64,000 nt of DNA from NCBI RefSeq assembly GCF_900465315.1, contig NZ_UBIX01000009.1; one strand, given 5' to 3'. Under the pieces are notes generated by a model, which did not search any database, was not told the origin of the DNA, and was given only the letters and a program-made list of their open reading frames with translations. Made by a program: the position numbers and the translations under genes. This document shows positions 25,963 through 34,908 of this stretch, piece after piece (position 1 is the first letter of the stretch; each line of letters opens with the position of its first letter). Origin of the DNA: Asaia bogorensis_B. GTDB taxonomy: Bacteria; Pseudomonadota; Alphaproteobacteria; Acetobacterales; Acetobacteraceae.

Positions 25963-27903
25963 ATGAGCAAGGCGACGCGGGAATTAACCATAAGAGGACT
26001 CATTCTCGGCGCCCTGATTACGGTCATCTTCACCGCGTCCAATGTCTATCTTGGCCTCAAGATCGGCCTGACCTTTGCCTCGTCCATTCCTGCGACCGTC
26101 ATATCCATGGCCGTCCTGCGGGCCTTGGGCGGCAGCACGATTCTGGAAAACAATCTGGTCCAGACACAGGCTTCGGCCGCGGGAACGTTGAGTTGCGTGT
26201 TTGCCACCATCCCCGGTCTGGTCATGATCGGATTCTGGGGCGGTTTTCCGTTCTGGCAGAGCTTCTTCATCACCTTGCTCGGTGGCGCGACGGGCGTCCT
26301 GTTCACAATCCCGCTGCGCCGCGCACTGGTTACCCATAGCGCCCTACCTTACCCCGAGGGGGTTGCCTGCGCCGAGATCCTGCGCGTCGCGTCTCCGGAA
26401 GGGAACCAGCAGGCGCTCAGATCCCTGATTCGCGGCAGCGTGCTTGCTGCCGTTGTGACATTCATGAGCACCGGCTTGCGCGTGATGCAGGATGGCTGGA
26501 GCCTGACGCTCAGTCTCGGTCAGTCCATCTTCCGCCTGCAGGGGGCGTACTCCTTTGCGCTGATCGGCACGGGCTATCTGGTCGGGCTGACAGGTGGGCT
26601 TGCCATGCTGGGCGGCGTGGTGCTGGGCTGGGGCATTGCCGTGCCCTGGCTCACGGCCATTCTGCCCCACCCGGCTGGCGTTTCAGCGACCAATTTCGCG
26701 ACTGGCATATGGGTGCACAAGGTGCGGTTCATGGGCGCTGGCACAATCGCCATCGCCGCACTCTGGACCGTTGGTTCCCTGCTTGGTCCGGTCATGCGTG
26801 GCCTGAGGGAGGCCTTTTCGGGAACGCATCGCCAGACGCTGGACGAGACGGACCGCGACCTGCCCCCCGCCATCATGAACATCCTGCTCGCAGCGCTCGT
26901 TCTCGGATTGGGCGCTCTGTTCACGCTCTTCCTGTGGCCCGTCACACCGCATGATTTCCTGCTGGTGGTCATGCTGGCTCTGGGCCTCGCCGCCTGTCTG
27001 TTCATCGGTTTTCTTGTAGCAAGCGCCTGCGGCTACATGGCCGGGATTATCGGGTCTTCCTCATCTCCCATCTCCGGCATCTCGATCATCAGTGTCGTGG
27101 CGCTCTGCATGGCTCTGATGGGGCTCGAAGCCCTCCATCTGGTGCCGGGCGCACTCTCGGCCCATGACCAGCACATCGCCATCGCCTATATCCTGTTCGT
27201 ACTCACGGCCCTCACAGGCTCGGCCGCGATTTCAAACGACAATCTGCAGGACCTGAAAACCGGCCAGCTTGTCGGGGCCTCTCCCTGGAAGCAGGAAGTC
27301 GTGCTGCTGGTCGGCTGCGTCGTGGGCGCCCTGATCATCCCGCCCGTATTGAACGTGCTGTATCAGGCCTATGGTTTTGTCGGCACCCTGCCCCGTGCGG
27401 ACATGGATCCCACACGTGCCCTTGCCGCGCCACAGCCGGCCCTTATGGTCGATCTGGCACGCGGAATTCTGCTGCATAATCTCGACTGGACCATGATCCT
27501 GATTGGCGCTGCGATTGGTGCCGCCCTGATCGTGATCGACCGCCTGTTCAGGCTGCGCGACCTTGCCCTGCCGCCACTGGCTGTCGGCATGGGCATCTAC
27601 CTTCCAGCCGATGTATCGGTCACGATAGCCATCGGCGCCGTTATCGGTCGGCTATTCGACAAGGCCCGTCACAGGGACGCGCATGACGATGACAGTGCCG
27701 GCACGATGATTGCCTCCGGCTTCATCGTTGGTGAGAGTCTGATTGGTGTCGTGGTTGCCGTTCTGAGCGGTATGAGCGGCCACGGTGATCTCCTTGCCTT
27801 GCCGGTTGGCGTAGAGACAGCACAGATCATCGGCCTTGTCGTATTTGCGACAAGCTTGGTCTGGCTTGCGCGTCAGCTGGCGCAGTCCCGCAAGCCCGGG
27901 TGA
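25963..27903 (+). CDS. OPT-family oligopeptide transporter
   Basis: A 646-residue inner-membrane protein with about 15 hydrophobic segments, matching the oligopeptide transporter (OPT) superfamily, which imports small peptides or metal chelates by proton symport. Typical elements are the N-terminal ELTIRGLILGALITVIF, SNVYLGLKIGLTFASSIPA, LPYPEGVACAEILR (about 126-139) and the central GSSSSPISGISIISV stretch. It follows the porin gene by 50 bp, with AGAGAGA before the ATG. Together they could form an outer- and inner-membrane uptake route; this is inference from proximity. Confidence 0.88.
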   Translation: MSKATRELTIRGLILGALITVIFTASNVYLGLKIGLTFASSIPATVISMAVLRALGGSTILENNLVQTQASAAGTLSCVFATIPGLVMIGFWGGFPFWQSFFITLLGGATGVLFTIPLRRALVTHSALPYPEGVACAEILRVASPEGNQQALRSLIRGSVLAAVVTFMSTGLRVMQDGWSLTLSLGQSIFRLQGAYSFALIGTGYLVGLTGGLAMLGGVVLGWGIAVPWLTAILPHPAGVSATNFATGIWVHKVRFMGAGTIAIAALWTVGSLLGPVMRGLREAFSGTHRQTLDETDRDLPPAIMNILLAALVLGLGALFTLFLWPVTPHDFLLVVMLALGLAACLFIGFLVASACGYMAGIIGSSSSPISGISIISVVALCMALMGLEALHLVPGALSAHDQHIAIAYILFVLTALTGSAAISNDNLQDLKTGQLVGASPWKQEVVLLVGCVVGALIIPPVLNVLYQAYGFVGTLPRADMDPTRALAAPQPALMVDLARGILLHNLDWTMILIGAAIGAALIVIDRLFRLRDLALPPLAVGMGIYLPADVSVTIAIGAVIGRLFDKARHRDAHDDDSAGTMIASGFIVGESLIGVVVAVLSGMSGHGDLLALPVGVETAQIIGLVVFATSLVWLARQLAQSRKPG

Positions 27904-28026
27904 AAGCAGCGCATGCAACAAGCTGCGCCCTAAGCCAGGCAGGGTGAGAGGAGCTCGGCAGCTTGTTCCGGAGCCTGTGACCCCGTCGAACCAAAACTTC
28001 AGGAATCCTCTTCGGCCATACAAATC

Positions 28027-28047
28027 GGCCGGGCTTTTCGCCCGGCC
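28027..28047. terminator. strong hairpin between convergent genes
   Basis: GGCCGGGC-TTTTC-GCCCGGCC: a perfect 8-bp GC-rich stem between the OPT gene and the convergent minus-strand gene. It could terminate from either side. No T-tract follows directly. Confidence 0.55.
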
Positions 28048-28091
28048 TGCATCACGCGATCACCATCACATCGCATCGGAAGCGTAACAGC

Positions 28092-28703
28092 TCAGTCTTT
28101 CCACCATTGAACGGGCTCGGGTTCACCAGCGGGATCGATTGGCGGTCTGACCTTTGGAGGGCGTCCCGGCCCGCGGGTCTTTCTGACAACGATTTCTCCA
28201 GAAGCGGCAACGCGCTCCGCGGCTGCTTTAGGCACTGCAACCTGCTCACGCAGGCGTTCCACGATGACTTGTGAGTCGAGAAGCGCTTGCTCAACGTCGG
28301 CACAACGCGACTTGAGTTCCTTCACATGCAGCTTTTCATGGACAAGATGCGTCTCGAGTGTCCGAAGCTGGACCTGAGCGTCGCCAAGTTCACGCTGGGC
28401 ATCTTCAGCGCGCCTCTGCTCCAGTCTAAGGAGGTTGCGCAAACGGTTCATTTCTTCAGCGTGGTCATCGCCTGGGGCAGCGGATACACGTTGCGTCGCG
28501 CGCGAGCCCTGATGATGTTCAACAACGACCTGCCCTTCCTGAACGAAGCGACGGCGGCGTGGCTCGCTGGAAGGTTTCGGATGCATAGTGTGATTCGGGC
28601 GCTTCCTGTTATTGGCCCCCAGACGCTCCAGCGCGAGACGCAGGGAATCCTCGCTGATCTCGCTCTCCGAACGTTCATCTTTACTTGGCAAATCCGGGTT
28701 CAT
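28092..28703 (-). CDS. hypothetical coiled-coil protein with an AT-hook-like motif
   Basis: A 203-residue protein of unrecognised family. The N-terminal third is charged and low-complexity; the middle (about residues 82-155) is a predicted coiled coil rich in Leu, Glu, Arg and Gln (NRLRNLLRLEQRRAEDAQRE and following). Near the C-terminus is KTRGPGRPPKVRPP, which resembles an AT-hook or basic DNA-contacting arm, and the protein ends in PVQWWKD. It could be a nucleoid-associated or regulatory protein; similar tails occur on small proteins in related bacteria, but I cannot name one. The ATG at 28703 or the GTG at 28709 may be the start. An inverted repeat and an AT-rich region lie upstream. Confidence 0.6.
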   Translation of the reverse strand: MNPDLPSKDERSESEISEDSLRLALERLGANNRKRPNHTMHPKPSSEPRRRRFVQEGQVVVEHHQGSRATQRVSAAPGDDHAEEMNRLRNLLRLEQRRAEDAQRELGDAQVQLRTLETHLVHEKLHVKELKSRCADVEQALLDSQVIVERLREQVAVPKAAAERVAASGEIVVRKTRGPGRPPKVRPPIDPAGEPEPVQWWKD

Positions 28704-29218
28704 GTCCACTTTATTTTATCCGGTACAAAAATATTAACTAAGCAACTACCATAAATCTACAGTATGTATGCAAGACACAATTGATCTTGCACAGATATGT
28801 CAGGCACATTGATTTGCATATGTTTCTAAACGATTAATTTTGGCATGTCACCTTTATGAATTTGAAATCAAACTATTATCCATGAGCTCGTAACAATCGC
28901 TGAAGCAGCAAATACCATCCGTTATTTTTGGGAAAATCTTTTCTTACTATATCCCATCATATGGATATATTATTGCCACCCGGAATTACTCCAGTAACGC
29001 GAACCGTACACGTGCCGCGCTTCGGGCGCAGGTTTCAGACCGCTATAGGGATATAGTAACGTATATCACAGACATTTGTCCTATCATATCACAATCTTAT
29101 CGTCGTTCGCGTGCGCCGCTTATAACGGCAGCGCCTTCTGCGCTTGCAGGGAAGATAGGCATCTGTGCCTCTTTCCCCCAGCGTAGGAACCGCGGGAGAT
29201 AGGAAGGATATCTCTCTG
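28704..29218. other. AT-rich intergenic island with several dyads, no gene seen
   Basis: About 515 bp that is visibly richer in A and T than its surroundings. No credible gene is seen. Dyads include TGCAAGA-N9-TCTTGCA (28769-28791), TATATCC-N8-GGATATA (28948-28969), CTATA-GGGA-TATAG (29043-29056) and GAGATA-N7-TATCTC (29196-29214, just past the adenosyltransferase stop, perhaps a weak terminator). It holds the promoter side of the AT-hook gene. Confidence 0.55.
28769..28791. promoter_or_regulatory. candidate operator upstream of the AT-hook gene
   Basis: A 7-bp perfect inverted repeat TGCAAGA/TCTTGCA with a nine-base AT-rich centre, about 65 bp upstream of the start codon. The size and spacing suit a dimeric regulator, possibly autoregulation. 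This is inference. Confidence 0.35.
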
Positions 29219-29758
29219 TTATGCGCCGCGTGGCCGCCAGAGAATGTCATCCTTGCCATCCCCGTTGAAGTGTCGAGCCAGCACGAAGAAATAGTCCGAA
29301 AGCCTGTTCAGAAAGGTCATGCCGCCTGTAAGCCGTGGCTGGTCCAGCATAACGAGCCTGCGTTCCACCCGACGCGCGGTTGTACGCGCCATATGAGCCC
29401 AGCTTGCCTCTAGACATCCTCCGGGCAGGACGAAACTCTTCAACGGCTCCTGACGGTCGCGCAGTTGCTCAATCTGATCCTCAAGCCACAGAAGATCTTC
29501 TTCAATAGCGTCGGCGTGAATGTTGCGTTCGGGTATGCACAATATAGCCCCGATATCGAACAGAATGTTCTGAATGCGTGCGAGTTCTGTCCCATAAGCC
29601 CCGGACAAGCGCACGAGACCTATGACCGCGTTGAGTTCATCCAGAGCGCCCATCGCCTCGATCAACGGATCGTCCTTGCGTATCCGCTCACCGTCGCCGA
29701 GCGAGGTCATCCCGCCATCACCGCCGCGCGTGACGATCCGATCGAGGCGTACGCTCAT
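29219..29758 (-). CDS. PduO-type cob(I)alamin adenosyltransferase
   Basis: A 179-residue enzyme that adds the adenosyl group to cobalamin using ATP. The signature blocks are present: TRGGDGGMTSLGDGERIRKD (about 10-29), EAMGALDELNAVIGL (about 34-48), KSFVLPGG (about 106-113), ARTTARRVERR and LNRLSDYFFVLAR near the C-terminus. Its ATG overlaps the stop of the DUF4142 gene by four bases (29755-29758), so it is translationally coupled to a lipoprotein of unrelated function, which is unusual. No B12 synthesis genes are nearby. Confidence 0.92.
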   Translation of the reverse strand: MSVRLDRIVTRGGDGGMTSLGDGERIRKDDPLIEAMGALDELNAVIGLVRLSGAYGTELARIQNILFDIGAILCIPERNIHADAIEEDLLWLEDQIEQLRDRQEPLKSFVLPGGCLEASWAHMARTTARRVERRLVMLDQPRLTGGMTFLNRLSDYFFVLARHFNGDGKDDILWRPRGA

Positions 29759-30330
29759 CGATGGGCACCAGACCGGTGCTTGCGCGTTGCGAGTTGCGGC
29801 AACCAGCTGAACGCCGAAGAAATATAGCGCTGATCGAGCTTCTGCAGATCGGTCGCTGCAGCTTTCACATCGCTGTCCTTGGTGGTGGTAAACACCGTGC
29901 CAATGGAGGCCTGGTTGGCCTGGGCATCGTCACGTATCGCCTTCATATAGGCTCTATCGAAGGCAGGGCCGTGGAGCTTCGACAGCCGGTCTGTCTTCTC
30001 CTGATCAGTCGCCAGCACGGTAGTCGTAAGGGCGAGATCATGCTTGCCAGCCAGCGTCGAGAGAGTCTTGCGATGCGCCTCGTAATCCTTCAGCGCGTCC
30101 TGGCCTAGCGCCTTCACATCACTCGACCGGGCATGGTCGACTGTCAGCTTCGCCAGCGCGATCTGTGTCAGGTCGTGTTCATTCGCCTGCTGCAGAAAAG
30201 CGGCATCGGCCGTCGTGAAGGGGGGAGCCTTGTCAGGGAGAGGAGGCAGTTTCGGATAGGCGGGCGTGCAGGCACAAAGCGGCAGAAGCGCAAGACCAAT
30301 ACGCAGCTCAGGTCTCAATCCGAATTTCAT
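29755..30330 (-). CDS. DUF4142 lipoprotein
   Basis: A 191-residue exported protein with a lipobox at LCAC, so it is likely anchored to a membrane. The mature part is a DUF4142 helical bundle: TTADAAFLQQANEHDLTQIA (about 49-68), a ferritin-like arrangement of helices, and DAQANQASIGTVF near the end. Family members are exported stress-linked proteins without an established activity. The frame continues upstream to 30603, but the ATG at 30330 has AGAAGGAAT before it and opens onto the signal peptide. First gene of a two-gene operon with the adenosyltransferase. Confidence 0.82.
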   Translation of the reverse strand: MKFGLRPELRIGLALLPLCACTPAYPKLPPLPDKAPPFTTADAAFLQQANEHDLTQIALAKLTVDHARSSDVKALGQDALKDYEAHRKTLSTLAGKHDLALTTTVLATDQEKTDRLSKLHGPAFDRAYMKAIRDDAQANQASIGTVFTTTKDSDVKAAATDLQKLDQRYISSAFSWLPQLATRKHRSGAHR

Positions 30331-30409
30331 AAGTATTCCTTCTCTCTCGTTATCCCGGCGGTGCAACGCGCGTGATAAGGGTTTGTTTTGTAGATTGAAC
30401 CGCGCAGCA

Positions 30410-30814
30410 ATGAAGAGTGTGCTTCCCATGATGAGATGGCAACGTTTGATCCTTACCCTTGCGGGGCTGTCCGGCTTTGCGGGCGTCATGCTGGCTGCGC
30501 TCGATGCCCATCTGCCGGATACGCATTTCATTACCGGCGGCAGGGCCATGCTGGCACGAGGCGTCGAGATGCTCATGTGGCATGCCATCGCGCTTCTGGG
30601 CATTGCCTTGAGCGGCTGGAACGATCTGCGCTGGGCGGCCTACCTCATGGCGCTTGGCATGGTCCTGTTTGTTGCCCCGGTGGTGATGCTGGCCCTTGAC
30701 GGCCCAGCCCTCGGTTTCATTGCACCCTGGGGCGGCACGCTCACGATGCTGTCCTGGCTGCTGCTTGCCGTGCTGGCCTGGCTCTCTCAGCGCCGGAACC
30801 GCGACCACGCGTAG
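30410..30814 (+). CDS. DUF423-family membrane protein
   Basis: A 134-residue protein with four membrane segments (about residues 12-30, 48-68, 73-92 and 100-126) that fits the DUF423/YgdD pattern, including LAALDAHLPD and a central MWHAIALLGIAL. No function is established for the family. No ribosome site stands out; ATGs at 30428 and 30431 would give a start nearer to relatives. It is divergent from the DUF4142 gene, and its 3' end overlaps the convergent minus-strand gene by 28 bp. Confidence 0.75.
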   Translation: MKSVLPMMRWQRLILTLAGLSGFAGVMLAALDAHLPDTHFITGGRAMLARGVEMLMWHAIALLGIALSGWNDLRWAAYLMALGMVLFVAPVVMLALDGPALGFIAPWGGTLTMLSWLLLAVLAWLSQRRNRDHA

Positions 30815-31098
30815 ACCAGACCGGTCTGCACCGCGAGAGCCACGATGAAGCAGGCCATCATGATCCCGATCAATATAAGCTGCTCACGCCCGAGGCTCGT
30901 ATCGATGCCAAGCAATGCATAGAACTTCTGCCAGATTTGCGTTCCTGCAACGAACTGAACGCCGTGAGAGAGAAAGGGCACGAAACGAATCAGACAGGCA
31001 AGGACGAGCGTCAGACCGACAAGCCCGATGGTACGGAGCAGGGTTGTGGTGATCGAGACCTCTGTGCCCGGGCCGCCCACTGGCTGGCGCTGTTTCAT
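30787..31098 (-). CDS. hypothetical small membrane protein (two TM segments)
   Basis: A 103-residue protein with two strong membrane segments (about 22-42 and 74-96) separated by a soluble loop containing QIWQKFYALLGIDTS. I do not recognise the family. The ATG at 31098 is preceded by GAGGAA, which fixes the start against a longer frame to 31128. The last 28 bp run antisense to the end of the DUF423 gene. Confidence 0.65.
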   Translation of the reverse strand: MKQRQPVGGPGTEVSITTTLLRTIGLVGLTLVLACLIRFVPFLSHGVQFVAGTQIWQKFYALLGIDTSLGREQLILIGIMMACFIVALAVQTGLVYAWSRFRR

Positions 31099-31254
31099 GA
31101 TGCGTTCCTCGCTCTCTTGTATTCCCACGGGACAGGGAACATTTCATACTCTGTCAGACTTTCAACCCCCCGCCATCGGACAGGCGCTTTTATCTCCGGA
31201 CCTCTGGTCCAGCTGCCCTGCCCGAATGCCCCTGCCATCCGAAAGGCCCGCCTC

Positions 31255-31803
31255 ATGTTCCATCGCAAATTCGGTGTTTTGACGTCCCTTGCCCTCGGCC
31301 TCTCGACGCTCTCTGTGGCGGCCCCTTCCCTCACCAGCAACGTGGCTTATGCAGAAGACGGGCCACCCGCGCCGCCGGTATTGGACAAGGATGTGCAGAT
31401 CACCCCGGCGAAGGACGTCTATCCCGATATCGCACTGGCCAAGACACAGGTTGAGGAAGCCTTTGCGACCGCGGCCCGCACCAAACGCAAGGTACTGATC
31501 GATTTTGGTGGGAACTGGTGCCCTGACTGCCGCATGCTTGCAGGCATATTCGAGCAGCCCGAAGTGGCACAGTGGCTCGAATCGCAATTCGTTGTTGTGC
31601 CGGTCAATGTCGGTCGCATCGACAAGAATCTCGACATCGCCAAGCAATACGGCGTGACCATTCACGAAGTGCCCACAGTGCTGATCGTCACGCCGGGGCG
31701 CACGCTGCTCAATGCCGATGGGGCGAACACGCTGGGAAATGCCCGTGCCATGTCCACACAGGCCGTACTTGACCTGCTGGACAAATGGAATCGCCGCGGC
31801 TGA
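31255..31803 (+). CDS. exported thioredoxin-fold protein
   Basis: A 182-residue protein with a signal peptide (cleavage near VAYA-EDG, residue 33) and a thioredoxin fold. The redox motif is NWCPDCR (C89 and C92) and the cis-proline is in HEVPTVLIV. The CPDC motif and the order of elements resemble exported thioredoxins used for disulfide reduction or copper/cytochrome assembly, but no cytochrome genes are near. It probably works in the periplasm. A longer frame exists upstream; the ATG at 31255 opens onto the signal peptide. Confidence 0.85.
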   Translation: MFHRKFGVLTSLALGLSTLSVAAPSLTSNVAYAEDGPPAPPVLDKDVQITPAKDVYPDIALAKTQVEEAFATAARTKRKVLIDFGGNWCPDCRMLAGIFEQPEVAQWLESQFVVVPVNVGRIDKNLDIAKQYGVTIHEVPTVLIVTPGRTLLNADGANTLGNARAMSTQAVLDLLDKWNRRG

Positions 31804-31866
31804 CGCGCCTGATCGCACCGACCTGCCCCGAACCACTGGCGCTAAAGGGCAAAATCGGCGCGATGC

Positions 31867-31889
31867 CTGATCCGGCCGAGTCGGATCAG
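31867..31889 (-). terminator. hairpin between convergent genes
   Basis: CTGATCCG-N7-CGGATCAG, a perfect 8-bp stem 11 bp past the stop of the peptidase gene. On the minus strand a GATTTT run follows about 12 bases later. It may serve both the peptidase and the thioredoxin-like gene. Confidence 0.5.
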
Positions 31890-31899
31890 CGCGCCGAGG

Positions 31900-33582
31900 T
31901 CACATCATGAGCATTTGCTCGGCCTCATGCACAATCTCAGCCAGAGCATCGTCCTCGAACGGCACAGTCAGCCCGGCCTGACGCACAATGGTGCAGAAGG
32001 CCTCGCTTCCGCCAACCTCGCAGAGGCCGCGATACAGATCGAGCGCGCGTGGTGCATCGACCTGGGCAATCAGCCAGATCTGCAATGCCACGCACAGCGC
32101 GAGCGTATAATCGATATAATAGAACGGCGAATTATAGATGTGGCGCTGGGCCTGCCACCGGCCACCCTTGGCCGGATAGGCCAGATCGCCCCAGTCGCGC
32201 CAGGGCATGTATTGCTGTTCCAGACGCCGCCATGTTGCGTGACGTTCCTGCGGCGTCATATCCGGGTGGGCGTAAATCTCGTGCTGGAAATGATCGACAC
32301 AGGCGCCATAGGGCAGGAAGCACAGGCTTTCGATCAGATGCAGTCGGCGATAACGTTCGCCTGCCCCATCTTCCACCAACAAATCGATTTCTGGCCAGGT
32401 CAGGAACTCCAGCCCCATCGAATGGATCTCGGCTGCCTCCATGGTGGGCCAGAGCATGTCGATCACGGGTTGTGAGCGGCTTTTCCAGTTCTGATAGGCG
32501 TGACCCATCTCATGGGTAAAGACGCCGATGTCGCCGTGTGTTCCGTTGAAATTGGCAAAGATGAATGGCGTACCCTGCGTGGAAAACGACGTGCAGAAGC
32601 CACCCCCGGCCTTCCCGCCACGGTTTTTGAGATCGACATAATTGCGCTCGACCATTTCAGCGAAGAAGGCGGCCATTTCACCGCTTTCATCAAGGCGTGA
32701 GAACATCTCGCGGGCACGGGTGATCATCAGATCATAATCGCCGGCCGGGGCCGGATTTCCCCTTGGGTCGACCAAAGCCTCATCCCAGGCCTTCAGACTG
32801 TCCCAGCCCATTTCAAGCTGACGACGTTGCAGCAGGGCCTGGACCAGCGGTGTTACATGGGTGGCAATACGCTCGCGGAAACGGGCCACATCTGCCGCCG
32901 TATAATCCGTACGCCGCATGCGGCGGTAACCTAGTTCGACATAGGAGTCGAAGCCGAGCGTCTGGGCCATCGCGACACGCACGCGCACCAGATCGTCAAA
33001 GATCCGGTCCAGCGTCTCGCCATTTGCTTCGTAAAAGCCCCAGCGCGCCTCTTCAGCCTCATGACGCGTGGCCCGATCCGACTCCTGCTGGAATGGCTCG
33101 ATACCGGAGAGGTTGTGCGTGTCGCCACGAAACGGAATCTCGGCCGCCGCAAGGAGCGCCGTGTATTCTGCACAAAGGCGGGCCTCTTCCGCCAGCATAC
33201 TCTCGATACGCTCATCGAAGGTGGTGATATCGGCCTCCCACAAGGAAAGCACATGGGCGGAGAGGTGCTTCGCAGTCTCTTCTCGTGTCGCGAGAAGGCG
33301 TTTCTTGATATCGGTCTCAAGCCCGGTCGCATAGGGCGTCAGCGTATCGGCATAGTCGCGTGCTGCCACATAGTCGGCGTTGCGCGTATCCTGAGCGAAC
33401 CGCAGTTCAACCAGCGCGGACCAGGACTCATAGGCGCGGCGCTGCGTATCGAACAGGGCGATGGCCGAAGCGATATCGCCAGACTCGAGTGACTCGCCAA
33501 TAACCGCGTAAGCCTGATCGAGGCTCTCACGGCTCGGGGTGGGAAAATTAAGCGTATTGAATTCTGGAAAGGGTGTGATCAT
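31900..33582 (-). CDS. M3-family oligoendopeptidase
   Basis: A 560-residue cytoplasmic zinc metallopeptidase that cleaves short peptides. The HExxH site is FTHEMGHAYQ (H357, E358, H361) and the third ligand lies about 25 residues on, in MEAAEIHSMGLEF. The pattern and length match oligoendopeptidase F-like M3 enzymes. It is monocistronic, convergent with the thioredoxin-like gene. Together with the OPT transporter a few kilobases away it could help use imported peptides, but that is speculation. Confidence 0.92.
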   Translation of the reverse strand: MITPFPEFNTLNFPTPSRESLDQAYAVIGESLESGDIASAIALFDTQRRAYESWSALVELRFAQDTRNADYVAARDYADTLTPYATGLETDIKKRLLATREETAKHLSAHVLSLWEADITTFDERIESMLAEEARLCAEYTALLAAAEIPFRGDTHNLSGIEPFQQESDRATRHEAEEARWGFYEANGETLDRIFDDLVRVRVAMAQTLGFDSYVELGYRRMRRTDYTAADVARFRERIATHVTPLVQALLQRRQLEMGWDSLKAWDEALVDPRGNPAPAGDYDLMITRAREMFSRLDESGEMAAFFAEMVERNYVDLKNRGGKAGGGFCTSFSTQGTPFIFANFNGTHGDIGVFTHEMGHAYQNWKSRSQPVIDMLWPTMEAAEIHSMGLEFLTWPEIDLLVEDGAGERYRRLHLIESLCFLPYGACVDHFQHEIYAHPDMTPQERHATWRRLEQQYMPWRDWGDLAYPAKGGRWQAQRHIYNSPFYYIDYTLALCVALQIWLIAQVDAPRALDLYRGLCEVGGSEAFCTIVRQAGLTVPFEDDALAEIVHEAEQMLMM

Positions 33583-33698
33583 GCCTCATGGTCGCATCCC
33601 CCGGAGCGCACGTCCAGACGGTGCCCCTTTGGCCAGAGCAGGTTTGATCCGCCCCCGGTTTGACAGCCCCTACGGCGATACCGCCCCCATAAGGATGG

Positions 33699-34904
33699 TC
33701 AGCCCAACGTATCGAGAAAATGCGAGAGACGCTGACAGGCTTCGCGCAGCATATCATCCGAAGCGGCGACGGAGAGACGGATGTGACCGGGCTGACCGAA
33801 GGCACTGCCCGGCACCACACTCACATGCGCCTCTTCCAGAAGCGCCTCGGCAAACGCGACATCATCGGTCAGAACGCGTCCCTTGGCTGTGGTCTTGCCC
33901 AGCGCCGCACCAATGCCCGGAAACGCATAGAAAGCGCCCTCCGGCATAGCGCAGGAGACATGCTTCATGGCGCGCAGGGCAGTGACAACAATGTCGCGTC
34001 GCTGCTGATACACATCGCGCATGGCATCGCGTCGCGCTGCCGGTGTGGACAGTGCGGCCACTGCCCCCGCCTGCGCCAGCGTGCAGATGCCTGACGTCGC
34101 GTTGCTCTGTATGCTCGTCATGGCCTTGATCAAGGGCTGAGGCCCACCACAAAAACCGACGCGCCATCCGGTCATGGCATAGGCCTTGGCCATGCCATTG
34201 ATCGTCAGGATGCGGTCTTTCAGATCCGGCGCGACAGAAGCGAGAGACACATGACGGCGTCCGTCGAAAGTCAGATGCTCATAAATCTCATCGGCCATGA
34301 CCAGAACATGCGGTGCGTCACGCAGCACGGCGGCGATCGCCTCCAGATCATCACGCTCGAGAATGGCCCCGCTGGGGTTGTTCGGGAAATTGAGAACCAG
34401 CCAGCGTGTGTGCGGTGTGATCGCAGCACGCAAAGCTTCGGCATGCAGTCGAAACCGATCGCTTTCGAGGCAGGGTACCGGCACCGCAACGCCACCCATC
34501 ATTTGCGCGATGATCGGATAACTCACCCAATAAGGCACGGGGACAATCACCTCGTCGCCCGGGTCGATGGTTGCGGCAAACGCATTATAGATGAGCTGCT
34601 TGCCGCCATTGCCGATCAGGATTTCTTCCGGCGCGTAGCTCAGCCCGTTCTCGTCGAGGAATTTCTTCGCAACGGCTGCCTTGAGCGCGGGCTGGCCGCC
34701 AACGGGCGGATATTTCGTATCACCGCGCAGCCCCGCCTGATAGGCCGCCTCCACCGCCTCGGGCGGTGAAGGGAAATCGGGCTCGCCCAATGCGAGAGAA
34801 ATCACGTCCACACCCGCCGCACGCAGGGCGCGCGCCTTGGCGGACATGGCTATGGTGGCAGGCTGCGGCAGACCGTGCAGGCGCTGCGCAAGACGAAAAC
34901 TCAC
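33699..34904 (-). CDS. class I/II PLP-dependent aminotransferase (aspartate aminotransferase-like)
   Basis: A 401-residue aminotransferase. PLP forms a Schiff base with K240 in NGMAKAYAMTGWR; NFPNNPSGA and MADEIYEHL are the other fold-type I signatures. It belongs to the type I-gamma group that includes aspartate and prephenate aminotransferases. It starts with GTG, four bases after the stop of a paralogous aminotransferase, so this is a tandem duplication downstream of leuB. The two proteins differ clearly in sequence, suggesting different substrates. A role in leucine or aromatic amino acid transamination is plausible. Confidence 0.88.
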   Translation of the reverse strand: MSFRLAQRLHGLPQPATIAMSAKARALRAAGVDVISLALGEPDFPSPPEAVEAAYQAGLRGDTKYPPVGGQPALKAAVAKKFLDENGLSYAPEEILIGNGGKQLIYNAFAATIDPGDEVIVPVPYWVSYPIIAQMMGGVAVPVPCLESDRFRLHAEALRAAITPHTRWLVLNFPNNPSGAILERDDLEAIAAVLRDAPHVLVMADEIYEHLTFDGRRHVSLASVAPDLKDRILTINGMAKAYAMTGWRVGFCGGPQPLIKAMTSIQSNATSGICTLAQAGAVAALSTPAARRDAMRDVYQQRRDIVVTALRAMKHVSCAMPEGAFYAFPGIGAALGKTTAKGRVLTDDVAFAEALLEEAHVSVVPGSAFGQPGHIRLSVAASDDMLREACQRLSHFLDTLG

Positions 34905-34908
34905 TGCT

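Noticed and set aside
28704..29218. Insertion sequence remnant in the AT-rich island
   Set aside because: No transposase fragment and no terminal inverted repeats with target duplication could be found by eye.
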